Source: JBDHWG01 sp046328525
GTDB taxonomy: Bacteria > Chloroflexota > Anaerolineae > Epilineales > JAHCIE01
Reading direction: 5' to 3'
Assembly: GCA_046328525.1 (NCBI GenBank)
Contig: JAXLWK010000003.1
Location: 992,001-1,056,000, forward strand
Length of the DNA: 64,000 nucleotides
Positions 32,426 through 41,187 of this stretch are shown in pieces. The notes beneath the pieces are model-generated. The model ran no database searches. It saw only the letters and a list, made by a program, of their open reading frames with translations, and was not told the origin of the DNA. Position numbers and translations under genes: made by a program. Every line of letters begins with the position of its first letter. The stretch's first letter is position 1.

Positions 32426-35400
32426 ATGAGATACCCCCGCGCCCCCGCGAGTATCATGATTTTGGTGTTCCTGTGTGTCCTGCCGATTGGGCTGGCTCGC
32501 GCGCAGCCGGTGGCCGCGCGGGACCTGGCGGCCACGATCACGTTCGAGGAAGCGATACCTGAGCCGGATACGGTGCGCACCCAATACTGCAGCGATCCGG
32601 CCACCAACAAGGGCGTCGAGTTCGTCTACGCGGCTCGCATCTTCCAGCCACCGGTGCAGACGGCCAGCCCGACGCGTGCGCTGACGAACGACTACAGCTC
32701 TAGCGGCGAAGAGTTCGGTGAGTTCAAGAAGCTCGCAATTCGCTTCACCAAAGACCAGGCCATGGTTGGGATGAAAGTGGGGTTGACCCGCGCACGGTCA
32801 TACCTTGTCACGGCTCGGCTGACAGCCTACAGCAGCACGACGCCCGGCACAGGGCAAGTTGCGCAAGCCACGCTCAATCTCGGCAGCAGCCCAACGCCCA
32901 TCACTCAGAACCTGAGTGTGACGGCGCCGAGCGGGAACATTCGTAGCGTTGTCCTGGCGCTCGTAGGCCCCGCGGCTGGAAACGCCGAGTATGAAACGAT
33001 TGATGACCTGACCTTCAGCAGCGTCGGGCCGCCGTGTGTGAGCGACACAGCCGCACCGACCGTTCAGATGACCAAGCCCGCCATGGACGGAACAGTATCT
33101 TACACCCCACACGTCGAGATGGCCTTCAAAGCGACGGACAACGAGACCGGCATCGCTAAAGTGAAGGTTACATTCCTCAACGCGGGCGGGAATGAGCTAG
33201 ACTCGTTCTACGCTTGCGGCAGCGCCTCCGGGCCGTGCCCGTACGACGTTGAACCCTACGTTGTGAGCGAGGATTTCTACACGGAGCTGACGTCCGGCAC
33301 GGCGACGATCCGGGTGACTGCGTGGGATTTCGCCGACCATAGCGCGCAAGCTGAGCGGACGATTACCTTGACCTCGATCGGCTCGCTCAATCTCTGGGCG
33401 ATGGGGATGGAGATTACCCAGGCCATCCAGCCCTGGGTGGCGGTCTCCAACCAGCCGCGCGGCGCGACCCCCACGATCACCATGCCGGTGACGGCGGCTC
33501 CGCTGGTCGCAGGCAAGCGGGCTGTGGTGCGGGTCTACCCGGGCATCGAGGTGACGGGCCAGGTGACGCTGACCAACGTGGTCGCGACACTGACCTGCCA
33601 GGATTCGGTCGGCGCCCCCTGCCCCGACTCGCCCACACCGACGCTGTCGCAGACCATCTCGGTCAGCTCGGTCTTCAACAATGACCTGAACACACTGCGC
33701 GGCGATCCTGGTCGGACATGGAATTTCGTCCTGCCGGACGCCTGGACGCAGACCACTGGACCCATCAAGCTGACGGCGCACATCGCTGCGCCGCTAGGCA
33801 TCGGCGAATGCGCCGGCTGCGACGACGGCGCGAACAGCATGACCGCGAGCGGGCTGAGCTTCACGCACACGGACCCGCTCAAGCTCACACTCCTGTGGGG
33901 CTGCATCCGCCGTAAAGCGACAGACCCCACCACGACGTGTGACATTTCGCCCCTGACCATCTACAAGGATGTCTTCCAGACGGCCGGCGCCCTCTTCGTG
34001 GAGGCGTATCCGGTCGCGCCGAAGGACATCCAGGTGACGCTCCATAACCCACAGACGACGCCCTTCGACGGCAACTTGACTCGACCTGACGGCGCGATGA
34101 CCAGTGACCGGATGAGCGCTTTTCACGGCTATCTGTGTGACCTGGTCGAGAAAGAGACGGGCAAGAAACACGCCGATATTCCAATCAACAAGATTTACTT
34201 TGGGATCGTCCCGCCGCCCGTGACCGCCTGGTTGGGCTTGGGGTCCCGCAACTGCGCCATCGCCAAGCTAGACCCGGCGTCGCTGGATGGGGATATTGAG
34301 ACCTCGGCCGAAGAGGTCGGCCACGCTCTCGGGCGGCCCCACGAGAGCTGCGACCACGGCGAAGGCGGCTGCGAGCCGGCGCCCGGCGTGTTCCCATGCC
34401 CGCATGGCGGCATCTGCACCTACGGCTTCAACACGGCCACTTCGCATGTCATCCCACCGGGCACTCCGTCAGGACTCCATGCCCACGACTTCATGTCCTA
34501 TGGCGGGGATGAGCAGTGGGTGTCCCCCTACACCTACAGCCACATCTTTGACGCCCTGCACACGGGCACTCTCAAGGGTGAAACGTCTGAGACACCGGCG
34601 GCTGTCGGCGAGGAGGACGTGCTGTGGGTGAGTGGCAGCGTCGGGCCAGGGGCCGGAGCGGCCCAGATCAGCCCCATGTATCAGGTGCGCGGGCCGAACG
34701 CGTCCCGCGATCCGGGCAGCGGCCCGTATAGCCTGGAGTTGCAGGACGGCGCAGGGCGGGTCTTGTTCGCGCGCCGCTTCGACCCGCAGCCCCTCACCGG
34801 CGACCCGCCGGACCCGAGCTACCAGCCGCCGAGCCGTTTCTCTGACATCTTGCCCTTCAACCCGAGCGCCGCGCGCCTGGTGGTCAAGCAGGGGAGCACC
34901 GTTCTGGCGCAGCGGACACGCACAGCAAGCCCACCCGCTGTGACCGTCACAGCCCCTGCATCCGGCCAGACCTGGGACCCGAGTGGCAGCTACCGCATCA
35001 CCTGGCAGGCCAATGACGGCGACAACGACGCGCTAGTGTACCTCATTCAGTACAGCGCCGATGGGGGAGCAACGTGGAGTACCCTGGCAGCCGATTGGAC
35101 CGCGACGTCCCTGGACGTGAACAGCGCTGCGCTGGCTGGGAGCGACAACGCGGTCATCCGTGTGCTGGCGACAGACGAGTTCAATACCGGTATCGGCCAG
35201 GCCGGGCCGTTCCATGTTGGTCGCAAGCGGCCCCTGGCCTGGATCACGTATCCCCGCAGCGTCCTGCGCCACGTGCCCCAGTTCGTTGAGGGATCGCCCG
35301 TTATCCTCGAGGGGAATGCGACCGACTGGGAGGAAGGGCCGCTCGGCGATACGAGCCTGGCCTGGTTCTCCAACCGGGATGGCTTCCTCGGCGCCGGCCA

Positions 35401-37222
35401 CAGGCTGGATGCGACTCACCTCTCGCCCGGCGTGCATACGATCACGCTCCAGGCGCGCGACAGCACGCCCATGACAAGCACGGTGATGACGGTCGTCGAG
35501 GTGATACCGCGGACAAACACGCAGCCGACCGCAGAGGCCGGGCCGGACCGCAGCGTCGGCGTGGGCGGCAGCGTGCGTCTCGACGGCAGCGGCTCGAGCG
35601 ATTCAGATGGCGACAGACTGACGTACCACTGGTCCGTGGTGGGGCAGCCGCCCGACAGCAGCTCCGTCTTTAGCGACGCCAGCGCCGTCAACCCCGATTT
35701 CTCGGCCAATATCGCCGGCGACTACCAGGTTGCACTCGTCGTGGACGATGGGAAGGTCAGCAGCCTGCCCGACCGGGCGACGGTGCATGTTGGCGGCGCC
35801 GCCGGCCCCCGCCTGTACGTGGCGCCCGCCGAGAGCGCCGCCGCCGTTGGGAACACGGTGACGGTGGACCTGCGCGTGGATAGTATTGAGAGCCTGTACG
35901 GCGTTCAGCTTGAGCTTGGGTTCGACCCGCAGGCGCTTGAGGTGGTTGACGCCTACCCCACGCTTCCCGGCGTCCAGATTAGCGACGGCGACTTCCTGAT
36001 TCCCGACGCGAATATTCTCAATCAGGTAGACAATGCCAGTGGCACGATCCAGTACGCCATCAGCCTGCGCGGCAGCAAGCCAGGTGTCAGCGGCAGCGGC
36101 GTCCTGGCGCGCATCACTTTCCGTGGACGTCAGGCAGGCATCAGCCGCATCATGTTTACCCACGTTGTCCTGTCCGACCCCCAGTCCGCTCAGATTGCCG
36201 TCACCACAGAAGGCGGCGTGGTCGTCGTCGAGCGCGCCGCTGGAGTCGTGGTTGGCCGGGTCATCCTGGAACGCCGCTCAAGCAACGCCGGCGCCAGCGT
36301 GTGCATCGGCCATCAGTGCGTGACGACCGGCGCTGACGGCGGGTATGTGCTGACTGAAATCCCGTCCGGGCCGGCTGCGATAACCGTAAGCCGCGCGAGC
36401 TACCTCAGGACGCAGCGCAGCATCACCGTCCCGGCGGGGCTATTGCCTCTGCCCGACGTCACGCTTCTGGCCGGCGACGTGAACCAGAGCGACCGCATTG
36501 ACCAGTACGATGCGATCAGCGTTGGCCTGGCGTGGAACGCGACGCCCGCCGACGCGCGCTGGGATGAGCGCTCCGACATTACAGCAGACCGCAGCGTCAA
36601 CATCCTCGACATGGTGGGCGTCCAGTACAACTGGAACAGCGTGGCGCCCGGTCCGTGGAGCACCACAGAACGGACAAAGGCAGTGCTCGATGAGCACATC
36701 TCACAGCACCCCGAGGCTACGGCTCAGGTGGTCATCAGTCCCACCCTGACCACCCTCTCGGCCGGAGGCAACACTGTCGAGGTTCGCATCCGTGTCCAGG
36801 ACGTGACTCGTCTCTATGGCGGTCGCATCCAGCTCACCTTCAACCCGAGCGTCCTGCGTGTGCAAGACGCTGACCCGCGTCCCGGCGCACCGGGTGTGCA
36901 GATCCAGCCGGGCGACTTCCTGGACCCCATGAACCAGTTTGTGCTGATCAACGAGGCCGACAACACGCGAGGAACGATAGACTTCGCGGTGACCCAGCTC
37001 TACCCGGCGGCGGCGAGAACGGGCAGCGGCACGCTGGCGACCGTGACTTTCGAGGCGATCAAAGAGGGTCGGAGCCAGATTCACCTGGCGGATGTGGGGC
37101 TGGGCGACGACACACAGCCTGACCCGGTTCAGATACCCGTCAACACCCGCGATGGTCAGGTCCTCGTCGGCCTACAGCCCGCCCTGTACCTGCCGTTGCT
37201 GTGGAAGAGTCCGGGGACGTGA
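32426..37222 (+). CDS. Exported protein with metallopeptidase-like, PKD, cohesin and dockerin domains
   Basis: 1,598 residues. Signal peptide (SIMILVFLCVLPIGLARA), then a beta-rich N-terminal half. Near residue 630 a peptidase-like motif reads EEVGHALGRPH: it keeps HxxGxxH but has Glu where the first zinc-binding His of HExxHxxGxxH should be. Then a PKD domain (about 1030-1125), a cohesin-like domain (about 1130-1270; YGVQLELGFDPQALEVVDA), a beta-sandwich plus dockerin (about 1275-1415; DVNQSDRIDQYDA, DITADRSVNILDM), and a second cohesin-like domain (about 1430-1590). The dockerin module is a clear paralogue of that in the preceding gene. ATG at 32426 follows GAGAGGAG; the gap to the preceding gene is 60 nt. 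Role: probable scaffold of a surface complex, inferred. Confidence 0.82.
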   Translation: MRYPRAPASIMILVFLCVLPIGLARAQPVAARDLAATITFEEAIPEPDTVRTQYCSDPATNKGVEFVYAARIFQPPVQTASPTRALTNDYSSSGEEFGEFKKLAIRFTKDQAMVGMKVGLTRARSYLVTARLTAYSSTTPGTGQVAQATLNLGSSPTPITQNLSVTAPSGNIRSVVLALVGPAAGNAEYETIDDLTFSSVGPPCVSDTAAPTVQMTKPAMDGTVSYTPHVEMAFKATDNETGIAKVKVTFLNAGGNELDSFYACGSASGPCPYDVEPYVVSEDFYTELTSGTATIRVTAWDFADHSAQAERTITLTSIGSLNLWAMGMEITQAIQPWVAVSNQPRGATPTITMPVTAAPLVAGKRAVVRVYPGIEVTGQVTLTNVVATLTCQDSVGAPCPDSPTPTLSQTISVSSVFNNDLNTLRGDPGRTWNFVLPDAWTQTTGPIKLTAHIAAPLGIGECAGCDDGANSMTASGLSFTHTDPLKLTLLWGCIRRKATDPTTTCDISPLTIYKDVFQTAGALFVEAYPVAPKDIQVTLHNPQTTPFDGNLTRPDGAMTSDRMSAFHGYLCDLVEKETGKKHADIPINKIYFGIVPPPVTAWLGLGSRNCAIAKLDPASLDGDIETSAEEVGHALGRPHESCDHGEGGCEPAPGVFPCPHGGICTYGFNTATSHVIPPGTPSGLHAHDFMSYGGDEQWVSPYTYSHIFDALHTGTLKGETSETPAAVGEEDVLWVSGSVGPGAGAAQISPMYQVRGPNASRDPGSGPYSLELQDGAGRVLFARRFDPQPLTGDPPDPSYQPPSRFSDILPFNPSAARLVVKQGSTVLAQRTRTASPPAVTVTAPASGQTWDPSGSYRITWQANDGDNDALVYLIQYSADGGATWSTLAADWTATSLDVNSAALAGSDNAVIRVLATDEFNTGIGQAGPFHVGRKRPLAWITYPRSVLRHVPQFVEGSPVILEGNATDWEEGPLGDTSLAWFSNRDGFLGAGHRLDATHLSPGVHTITLQARDSTPMTSTVMTVVEVIPRTNTQPTAEAGPDRSVGVGGSVRLDGSGSSDSDGDRLTYHWSVVGQPPDSSSVFSDASAVNPDFSANIAGDYQVALVVDDGKVSSLPDRATVHVGGAAGPRLYVAPAESAAAVGNTVTVDLRVDSIESLYGVQLELGFDPQALEVVDAYPTLPGVQISDGDFLIPDANILNQVDNASGTIQYAISLRGSKPGVSGSGVLARITFRGRQAGISRIMFTHVVLSDPQSAQIAVTTEGGVVVVERAAGVVVGRVILERRSSNAGASVCIGHQCVTTGADGGYVLTEIPSGPAAITVSRASYLRTQRSITVPAGLLPLPDVTLLAGDVNQSDRIDQYDAISVGLAWNATPADARWDERSDITADRSVNILDMVGVQYNWNSVAPGPWSTTERTKAVLDEHISQHPEATAQVVISPTLTTLSAGGNTVEVRIRVQDVTRLYGGRIQLTFNPSVLRVQDADPRPGAPGVQIQPGDFLDPMNQFVLINEADNTRGTIDFAVTQLYPAAARTGSGTLATVTFEAIKEGRSQIHLADVGLGDDTQPDPVQIPVNTRDGQVLVGLQPALYLPLLWKSPGT

Positions 37223-37299
37223 CAGGCGGCTGAGGAGCCGAAGCTGAGGTCGTAGCGAAATATACGATCTCGTGTCATCCTCGCCCGGGGGCTTCTCGG

Positions 37300-37335
37300 A
37301 CGGGCAAAGGAACGGCGCGCTGTTCCCTTGCCCGT
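37300..37335. terminator. Hairpin terminator between convergent genes
   Basis: ACGGGCAAAGGAAC pairs with GTTCCCTTGCCCGT (one mismatch) around an 8-nt loop, followed by TTTCGC. It lies 78 nt after the + strand cohesin gene and before the end of the - strand methyltransferase gene. Confidence 0.6.
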
Positions 37336-37372
37336 TTCGCGTTCCGGTGTAGCGCCGACCCGCCCGCCTACA

Positions 37373-37403
37373 CTGCCATGCCGCGCGGCTCGCGGCATGG
37401 CAG
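37373..37403. terminator. Perfect 13-bp hairpin after the - strand methyltransferase gene
   Basis: CTGCCATGCCGCG and CGCGGCATGGCAG pair perfectly around CGGCT. It lies 16 nt beyond the stop at 37419 on the - strand. There is no T run, so it may be a palindromic repeat acting as an mRNA end stabiliser. Confidence 0.5.
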
Positions 37404-37418
37404 CCCTGGGGTTGGGAA

Positions 37419-38318
37419 TCAGGAGCGCCGACTCAATCGGTATTCGCGCGCGGCACGCGCAATCGCAGCGACGTGGGCCGGACTGCTGCCGCAGCAACCA
37501 CCGACCACCCGCGCGCCGGCGGTCAAGAAGCGCGTCGTGTACTGGGCCATGTCGTCCGGTGTCACGTCGTAGGTCGAGGCGCCGCTATCAACGTGGGGCA
37601 GGCCGGCGTTCGGCTTGACCCACAATGGTAGAGTCGTGGCGCTCGCCATCTCGGCGACAATCTGCTCCATCGTATCCAACGTTTTGCCGCAGTTCGCCCC
37701 GACCGCCACCACTCCCAGGGGCAGGACCGCCGCGACGGCTTGCTGCGGGCGTACCCCCATCATCGTGCGCGTGCCGCGATCATAGCTGAAGGACACGACC
37801 AGCGGCAGGTCGCTGGCCTGCCGAATACCCTCGATCGCCGCCAGCGCCTCTTCCAGAGCTGACTGCGTTTCCAGCAAGAGGAAGTCCACCCCGCCCGCCG
37901 TCAGCGCCGCCGCCTGTTCCGCGAAATTGGCAACCGCCGCCTCGTGGCTCAATGCGCCAAGCGGCTCCATGAGCATGCCCGTCGGGCCGATGGAGCCGGC
38001 GACGTAAACTTCCGGGTACGCAGCGGCGGCCTCCCGCGCCAGGTCCACGGCGCGGCGATTCACCTCCGCCACGCGATCGGCGTACCGGGAGCTGTGCATG
38101 CGCAGGCGCGTCGCGCCGAACGTGCAGGTGAGGATGATATCGGAGCCGGCGTCGAGGAATGCGCGATGCAGCGCGATGATGTTGTCAGATGCGTCAAAGA
38201 CCCACTCCTCCGGCATCGTGCCCGCCGGCAGCCCCATCGCCTGAAGATTTGTGCCGGTCGCCCCATCGGCGACGAGGATGTCACCGGCGGCCAGCCGCTC
38301 GGCGAATGATGTACCCAT
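37419..38318 (-). CDS. Homocysteine S-methyltransferase-family protein
   Basis: 299 residues, cytoplasmic TIM-barrel of the Pfam Hcy-methyltransferase family (BHMT/MmuM/N-terminal MetH). The zinc-binding cysteines are visible: one in VAVGANCGKTLDT and a pair in VVGGCCGSSPAHV; DGATGTNLQAMG is the usual N-terminus. ATG at 38318 was chosen because GGAGGA is 9 nt upstream; the GTG at 38327 would leave none. It is the last gene of the corrinoid methyltransferase cluster, 213 nt after the RACo gene with a repeat element between. It could transfer methyl from a methyl-corrinoid to homocysteine, but the acceptor is not shown by sequence. Confidence 0.82.
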   Translation of the reverse strand: MGTSFAERLAAGDILVADGATGTNLQAMGLPAGTMPEEWVFDASDNIIALHRAFLDAGSDIILTCTFGATRLRMHSSRYADRVAEVNRRAVDLAREAAAAYPEVYVAGSIGPTGMLMEPLGALSHEAAVANFAEQAAALTAGGVDFLLLETQSALEEALAAIEGIRQASDLPLVVSFSYDRGTRTMMGVRPQQAVAAVLPLGVVAVGANCGKTLDTMEQIVAEMASATTLPLWVKPNAGLPHVDSGASTYDVTPDDMAQYTTRFLTAGARVVGGCCGSSPAHVAAIARAAREYRLSRRS

Positions 38319-38405
38319 GTGTGTCACTCCTCCGCTTTCGTGCTAACGTGTCTCGCTGTCGCGCCGACTGATGAAACCTCACCATTAACTGCCGCAATTC
38401 CTGGC

Positions 38406-38485
38406 TGTCACGCTGAGCGGAGCGAAGCGTCGGAGCGAAGCGTCCCCCAGAGAGCCGGGATGCTTCGCATTCGCTCAGCATGACA
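38406..38485. repeat. Palindromic repeat element with internal 13-bp direct repeat
   Basis: The ends are TGTCACGCTGAGCGGAGCG and, inverted, ATTCGCTCAGCATGACA. Inside, CGGAGCGAAGCGT is repeated twice in tandem (about 38418-38443). It resembles the common GTCATGCTGAGCGAAGC inverted repeats found in many copies in some genomes. It stands between the RACo and homocysteine methyltransferase genes. Confidence 0.65.
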
Positions 38486-38531
38486 TTTCGATCGCGGTAC
38501 TAGAGAGTTAAGTGTCATCCGTCGGCAAGGG

Positions 38532-40439
38532 CTAAGAGCCGACTGAAGTCGGCGCTACATCTGTGTCCTGGAAGGCCAGCGCCTCGACGTAGCGTTCGGT
38601 GAATGTCGGGTGGGTCGTCAGCTCAATGTACTCGGCTCGGGTTTCATAGTCGGCGGCGAGTTGCCGCAACCGCCCCGACAGAAGCATCTGCCGCGCGCCT
38701 GTACCCGCCGCGTTCCCGACCTGCGAGAACCGCTCCAGGGGCAGGCTGGGGAACATGCCGATGCGCACCGCGCTCCCCAGGTCGAGATAGGTACCGAATG
38801 CCCCGGCGACAATGAACTCATCTATGTCGGCGTCGGTCAGTCCCGCCTCGGCCAGGAGCACCTCAACGCCCGCCCGGATCGCGCCCTTCGCCAGCTGAAT
38901 CTCGTTGACGTCCTTCCGCGTGACGACGATCTCGCGCCCGTGACCTGTGTCCGGCGCCGCCAGCATGACGAACTCCGCGCCGCCATGCCCGCGCCGGACG
39001 CGCGGGTGCTGCCTGAGCAGGACGCCACGCGGGTCGAGGGCGCCCGCATCCAGCATCTCGGCCACGGCGTCCAGGATGCCGGAGCCGCAAATGCCGACGG
39101 GCGGCGCGCCGTCAATCGTGAAAATCTGTACGGCGTCGCCCTCGATGCGCACGCGCTCGATCGCCCCTGGCGCCGCGCGCATGCCGTCGTGGATGTGGGC
39201 GCCCTCGAAGGCCGGGCCGGAGGCGCACGAGCAGCTCAGCAGCCGGTCCGCGTGGAACAGGCTGATCTCGGTGTTGGTGCCGATATCCAGCGCGATCACC
39301 GTGGGGGCTTCGCCCGGTGTCGGCCCCGGCGGGCGGCGCGTCGCCAGCAGCATCGCCACGTGGTCGGCGCCAACGTAGCCGGCGATATTCGGCGGCAGGA
39401 AGACGCGCGCGCCGGGGGCCAGCGCCAGGCCAATGTCGCGCGCGTGAAACTCCAGGGCGTCGGTGACGGCAGCTACGTACGGCGCCGCGCCCAGTTGACG
39501 CACCGGGAGACCGGCGAGCAGATGGTGCATCGCGGTGTTGCCGACGATGACGGCGTCCACGATCTGCGACGGCGTGGCGTTCGCGGCGCGGCACAGCTCC
39601 GCCACTATCCCGTTGAGCGTATCCACCAGGCGTTTTTGGAGCGTGTGGCGTCCCTGCGGGTGGTCGTTGCAGTAGGCGATACGGCTGACGACGTCCTCGC
39701 CATAGGCAATCTGCGGGTTCATCGCGCCGCTCTTGGCGGCCGTCTCACCCGTCGCCAGGTCCACCAGGTAGGCGGCGACCTTCGTCGTCCCCACATCCAC
39801 GGCCAGGGCGAGCAGGGGTGTGTCCGGTGGCAGGAGAGCGATGACCTCACCACCACGCACGGCCGCCGTCGCCCGCCACTGCTGCGCCCGTAGAAGGTCG
39901 GACAGGTCGGTCAGAACGTGGAAGCTCACGGCGGCGCCGGGCTGACCGGCATCGGCGAGGGCCGCCTGGAGGCGGCTGACATCGGAGCGCAGGTCCGCCA
40001 GGCTAGGCGGCGGAATGCGCAACGCCACGGGGATCACGAGCGGGTCTAGCTCGACGCGCTCCGCCCGCCCCTCGATCTGGAGCCGTTGGGGTGTCGTAAG
40101 CGACGTGGGCGGGATGTCTATGCGCGCCGCGCCAAGTATCTGGGCCTGGCAGGCGAGGCGATTCCCCGCTGCCAGCGCCGCCTGGCCCAGCTCGGCTTCC
40201 TCGGTCAGCGTCGGCGGCGAGAGACGGCCCTCGGCCAGACGCACGACACACTCGCCGCACGAGCCGATGCCGCCGCAAATGGACACCAGCTCGACACCGG
40301 CGGCCTGGGCTGCTTCCAGCAGCGTGCTGCCGACGACGACCTGCACCCGCCGCCCAATCGGCTCCAGGTCCACCTCGCACAGCGCCCCGTCAGGCGCTCC
40401 TACGGCGGCGTCGCCCAACTCGGTCACGGGAGCGCGCAC
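38532..40439 (-). CDS. RACo: reductive activator of corrinoid-dependent enzymes
   Basis: 635 residues. N-terminal plant-type [2Fe-2S] ferredoxin domain with CGGIGSCGEC and a distal Cys (LACQAQ), a linker, then the ASKHA-type ATPase domain (DUF4445/COG3894) with ALAVDVGTTKVAAYLVDL and VIALDIGTNTEISLF phosphate-binding motifs and AFGTYLDLGSAVRIGMFP. The family reduces inactive Co(II) corrinoid proteins to Co(I) at the cost of ATP, fitting the MtaB/MtaC genes just upstream. The GTG at 40439 overlaps the DUF1638 gene by 16 nt; a second GTG at 40427 is possible. The last codons lie in a GCCGACT-GA-AGTCGGC palindrome (38538-38553), so a repeat has shaped the C-terminus. Confidence 0.9.
   Translation of the reverse strand: MRAPVTELGDAAVGAPDGALCEVDLEPIGRRVQVVVGSTLLEAAQAAGVELVSICGGIGSCGECVVRLAEGRLSPPTLTEEAELGQAALAAGNRLACQAQILGAARIDIPPTSLTTPQRLQIEGRAERVELDPLVIPVALRIPPPSLADLRSDVSRLQAALADAGQPGAAVSFHVLTDLSDLLRAQQWRATAAVRGGEVIALLPPDTPLLALAVDVGTTKVAAYLVDLATGETAAKSGAMNPQIAYGEDVVSRIAYCNDHPQGRHTLQKRLVDTLNGIVAELCRAANATPSQIVDAVIVGNTAMHHLLAGLPVRQLGAAPYVAAVTDALEFHARDIGLALAPGARVFLPPNIAGYVGADHVAMLLATRRPPGPTPGEAPTVIALDIGTNTEISLFHADRLLSCSCASGPAFEGAHIHDGMRAAPGAIERVRIEGDAVQIFTIDGAPPVGICGSGILDAVAEMLDAGALDPRGVLLRQHPRVRRGHGGAEFVMLAAPDTGHGREIVVTRKDVNEIQLAKGAIRAGVEVLLAEAGLTDADIDEFIVAGAFGTYLDLGSAVRIGMFPSLPLERFSQVGNAAGTGARQMLLSGRLRQLAADYETRAEYIELTTHPTFTERYVEALAFQDTDVAPTSVGS
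38538..38553. repeat. Short palindrome inside the end of the RACo gene
   Basis: GCCGACT-GA-AGTCGGC with a 2-nt loop. The same design (6-10 bp arms, 2-nt loop) occurs four times at 61557-61684. Here it encodes the last few residues of the protein (APTSVGS). Confidence 0.6.
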
Positions 40440-41173
40440 TGGATCACCCGCTCATCGTAGGTGATGGCGATCTTATGGCCGGGCGGAACGACAAGGAAAT
40501 CGTCGTTGTCCTGCCCTTCCCACTCGCCGGCCAGCAGGCGGCGAATGAGTACCATGTCGCCGGCGATGCGCTCGTAGACCCAGCCCCGCCGCGCCGCCGC
40601 CGCCGCCGCCGCCTCCTCCACCGCCCCGGCGTCGCCGATGCGCATGTCCAGGTAGGTCGCGCGCTGGTAGTGGCTCTGCCACGCGCCCATGACTTCCATG
40701 AGATAGTCGGCGTTATCCTTGCCGTACTTCTTCACGTAGTCCTCGTACACGGCTTCCAGGTCGGCCTCCATGCCCGACCCCATCGCCAGGGCCGCGCCGG
40801 AGCCGTCGTCGCGCTCGATGTAGTCCTGCGCGTACCAGAACGTCCCCGGATACTGGGTGAACTGCGCCTGGTAGCGCTCGCGGCTGCCGAGGAATAACGT
40901 GATACAGTCGTGGGCGCGGGGGATCACGAGGGGGATGTCCCGCGCCTCCAGCCCCTCGGTGGCCTGCCCGCACAGTCCGTAGCCGAGGACGACGGCGTCG
41001 TATTTCTGCGCGTCGCTGGCGTCCACCATCGCCTGTAGCTCGGTGCGCAGGCGCAGCGGGTGGTTGTGCAGGCCGCGTTGCATGAGTTGCACGTCCACGA
41101 TATGCGGCGAGGTGGCGGCGCACAGGTAGACCGGCCGCGCCAGGACTTCACAAGCGATACAGCGTAGCCACAT
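40424..41173 (-). CDS. DUF1638 protein associated with corrinoid methyltransferases
   Basis: 249 residues, soluble. It has the DUF1638 features: an N-terminal LRCIACEVL segment, VVLGYGLCGQATEGL, and PRAHDCITLFLGSRERY. The family is known to neighbour corrinoid methyltransferase and RACo genes, but its role is not established. ATG at 41173 lies 14 nt after the mtaB stop. A run of Ala codons near residue 190 (40590-40620, GCC/CGC repeats) is low complexity. A longer reading of this frame upstream is a shadow of mtaB. Confidence 0.82.
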   Translation of the reverse strand: MWLRCIACEVLARPVYLCAATSPHIVDVQLMQRGLHNHPLRLRTELQAMVDASDAQKYDAVVLGYGLCGQATEGLEARDIPLVIPRAHDCITLFLGSRERYQAQFTQYPGTFWYAQDYIERDDGSGAALAMGSGMEADLEAVYEDYVKKYGKDNADYLMEVMGAWQSHYQRATYLDMRIGDAGAVEEAAAAAAARRGWVYERIAGDMVLIRRLLAGEWEGQDNDDFLVVPPGHKIAITYDERVIQCALP

Positions 41174-41187
41174 ACACACTGCTCCCT

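Noticed and set aside
37246..37270. Single GTAGCGAAAT sequence after the cohesin gene
   Set aside because: Only one heptamer, no second repeat at 11 bp, and no gene starting nearby.
40590..40620. GCC-type trinucleotide repeat
   Set aside because: Encodes a short poly-Ala run in the DUF1638 protein; low complexity only, no further sign of function.
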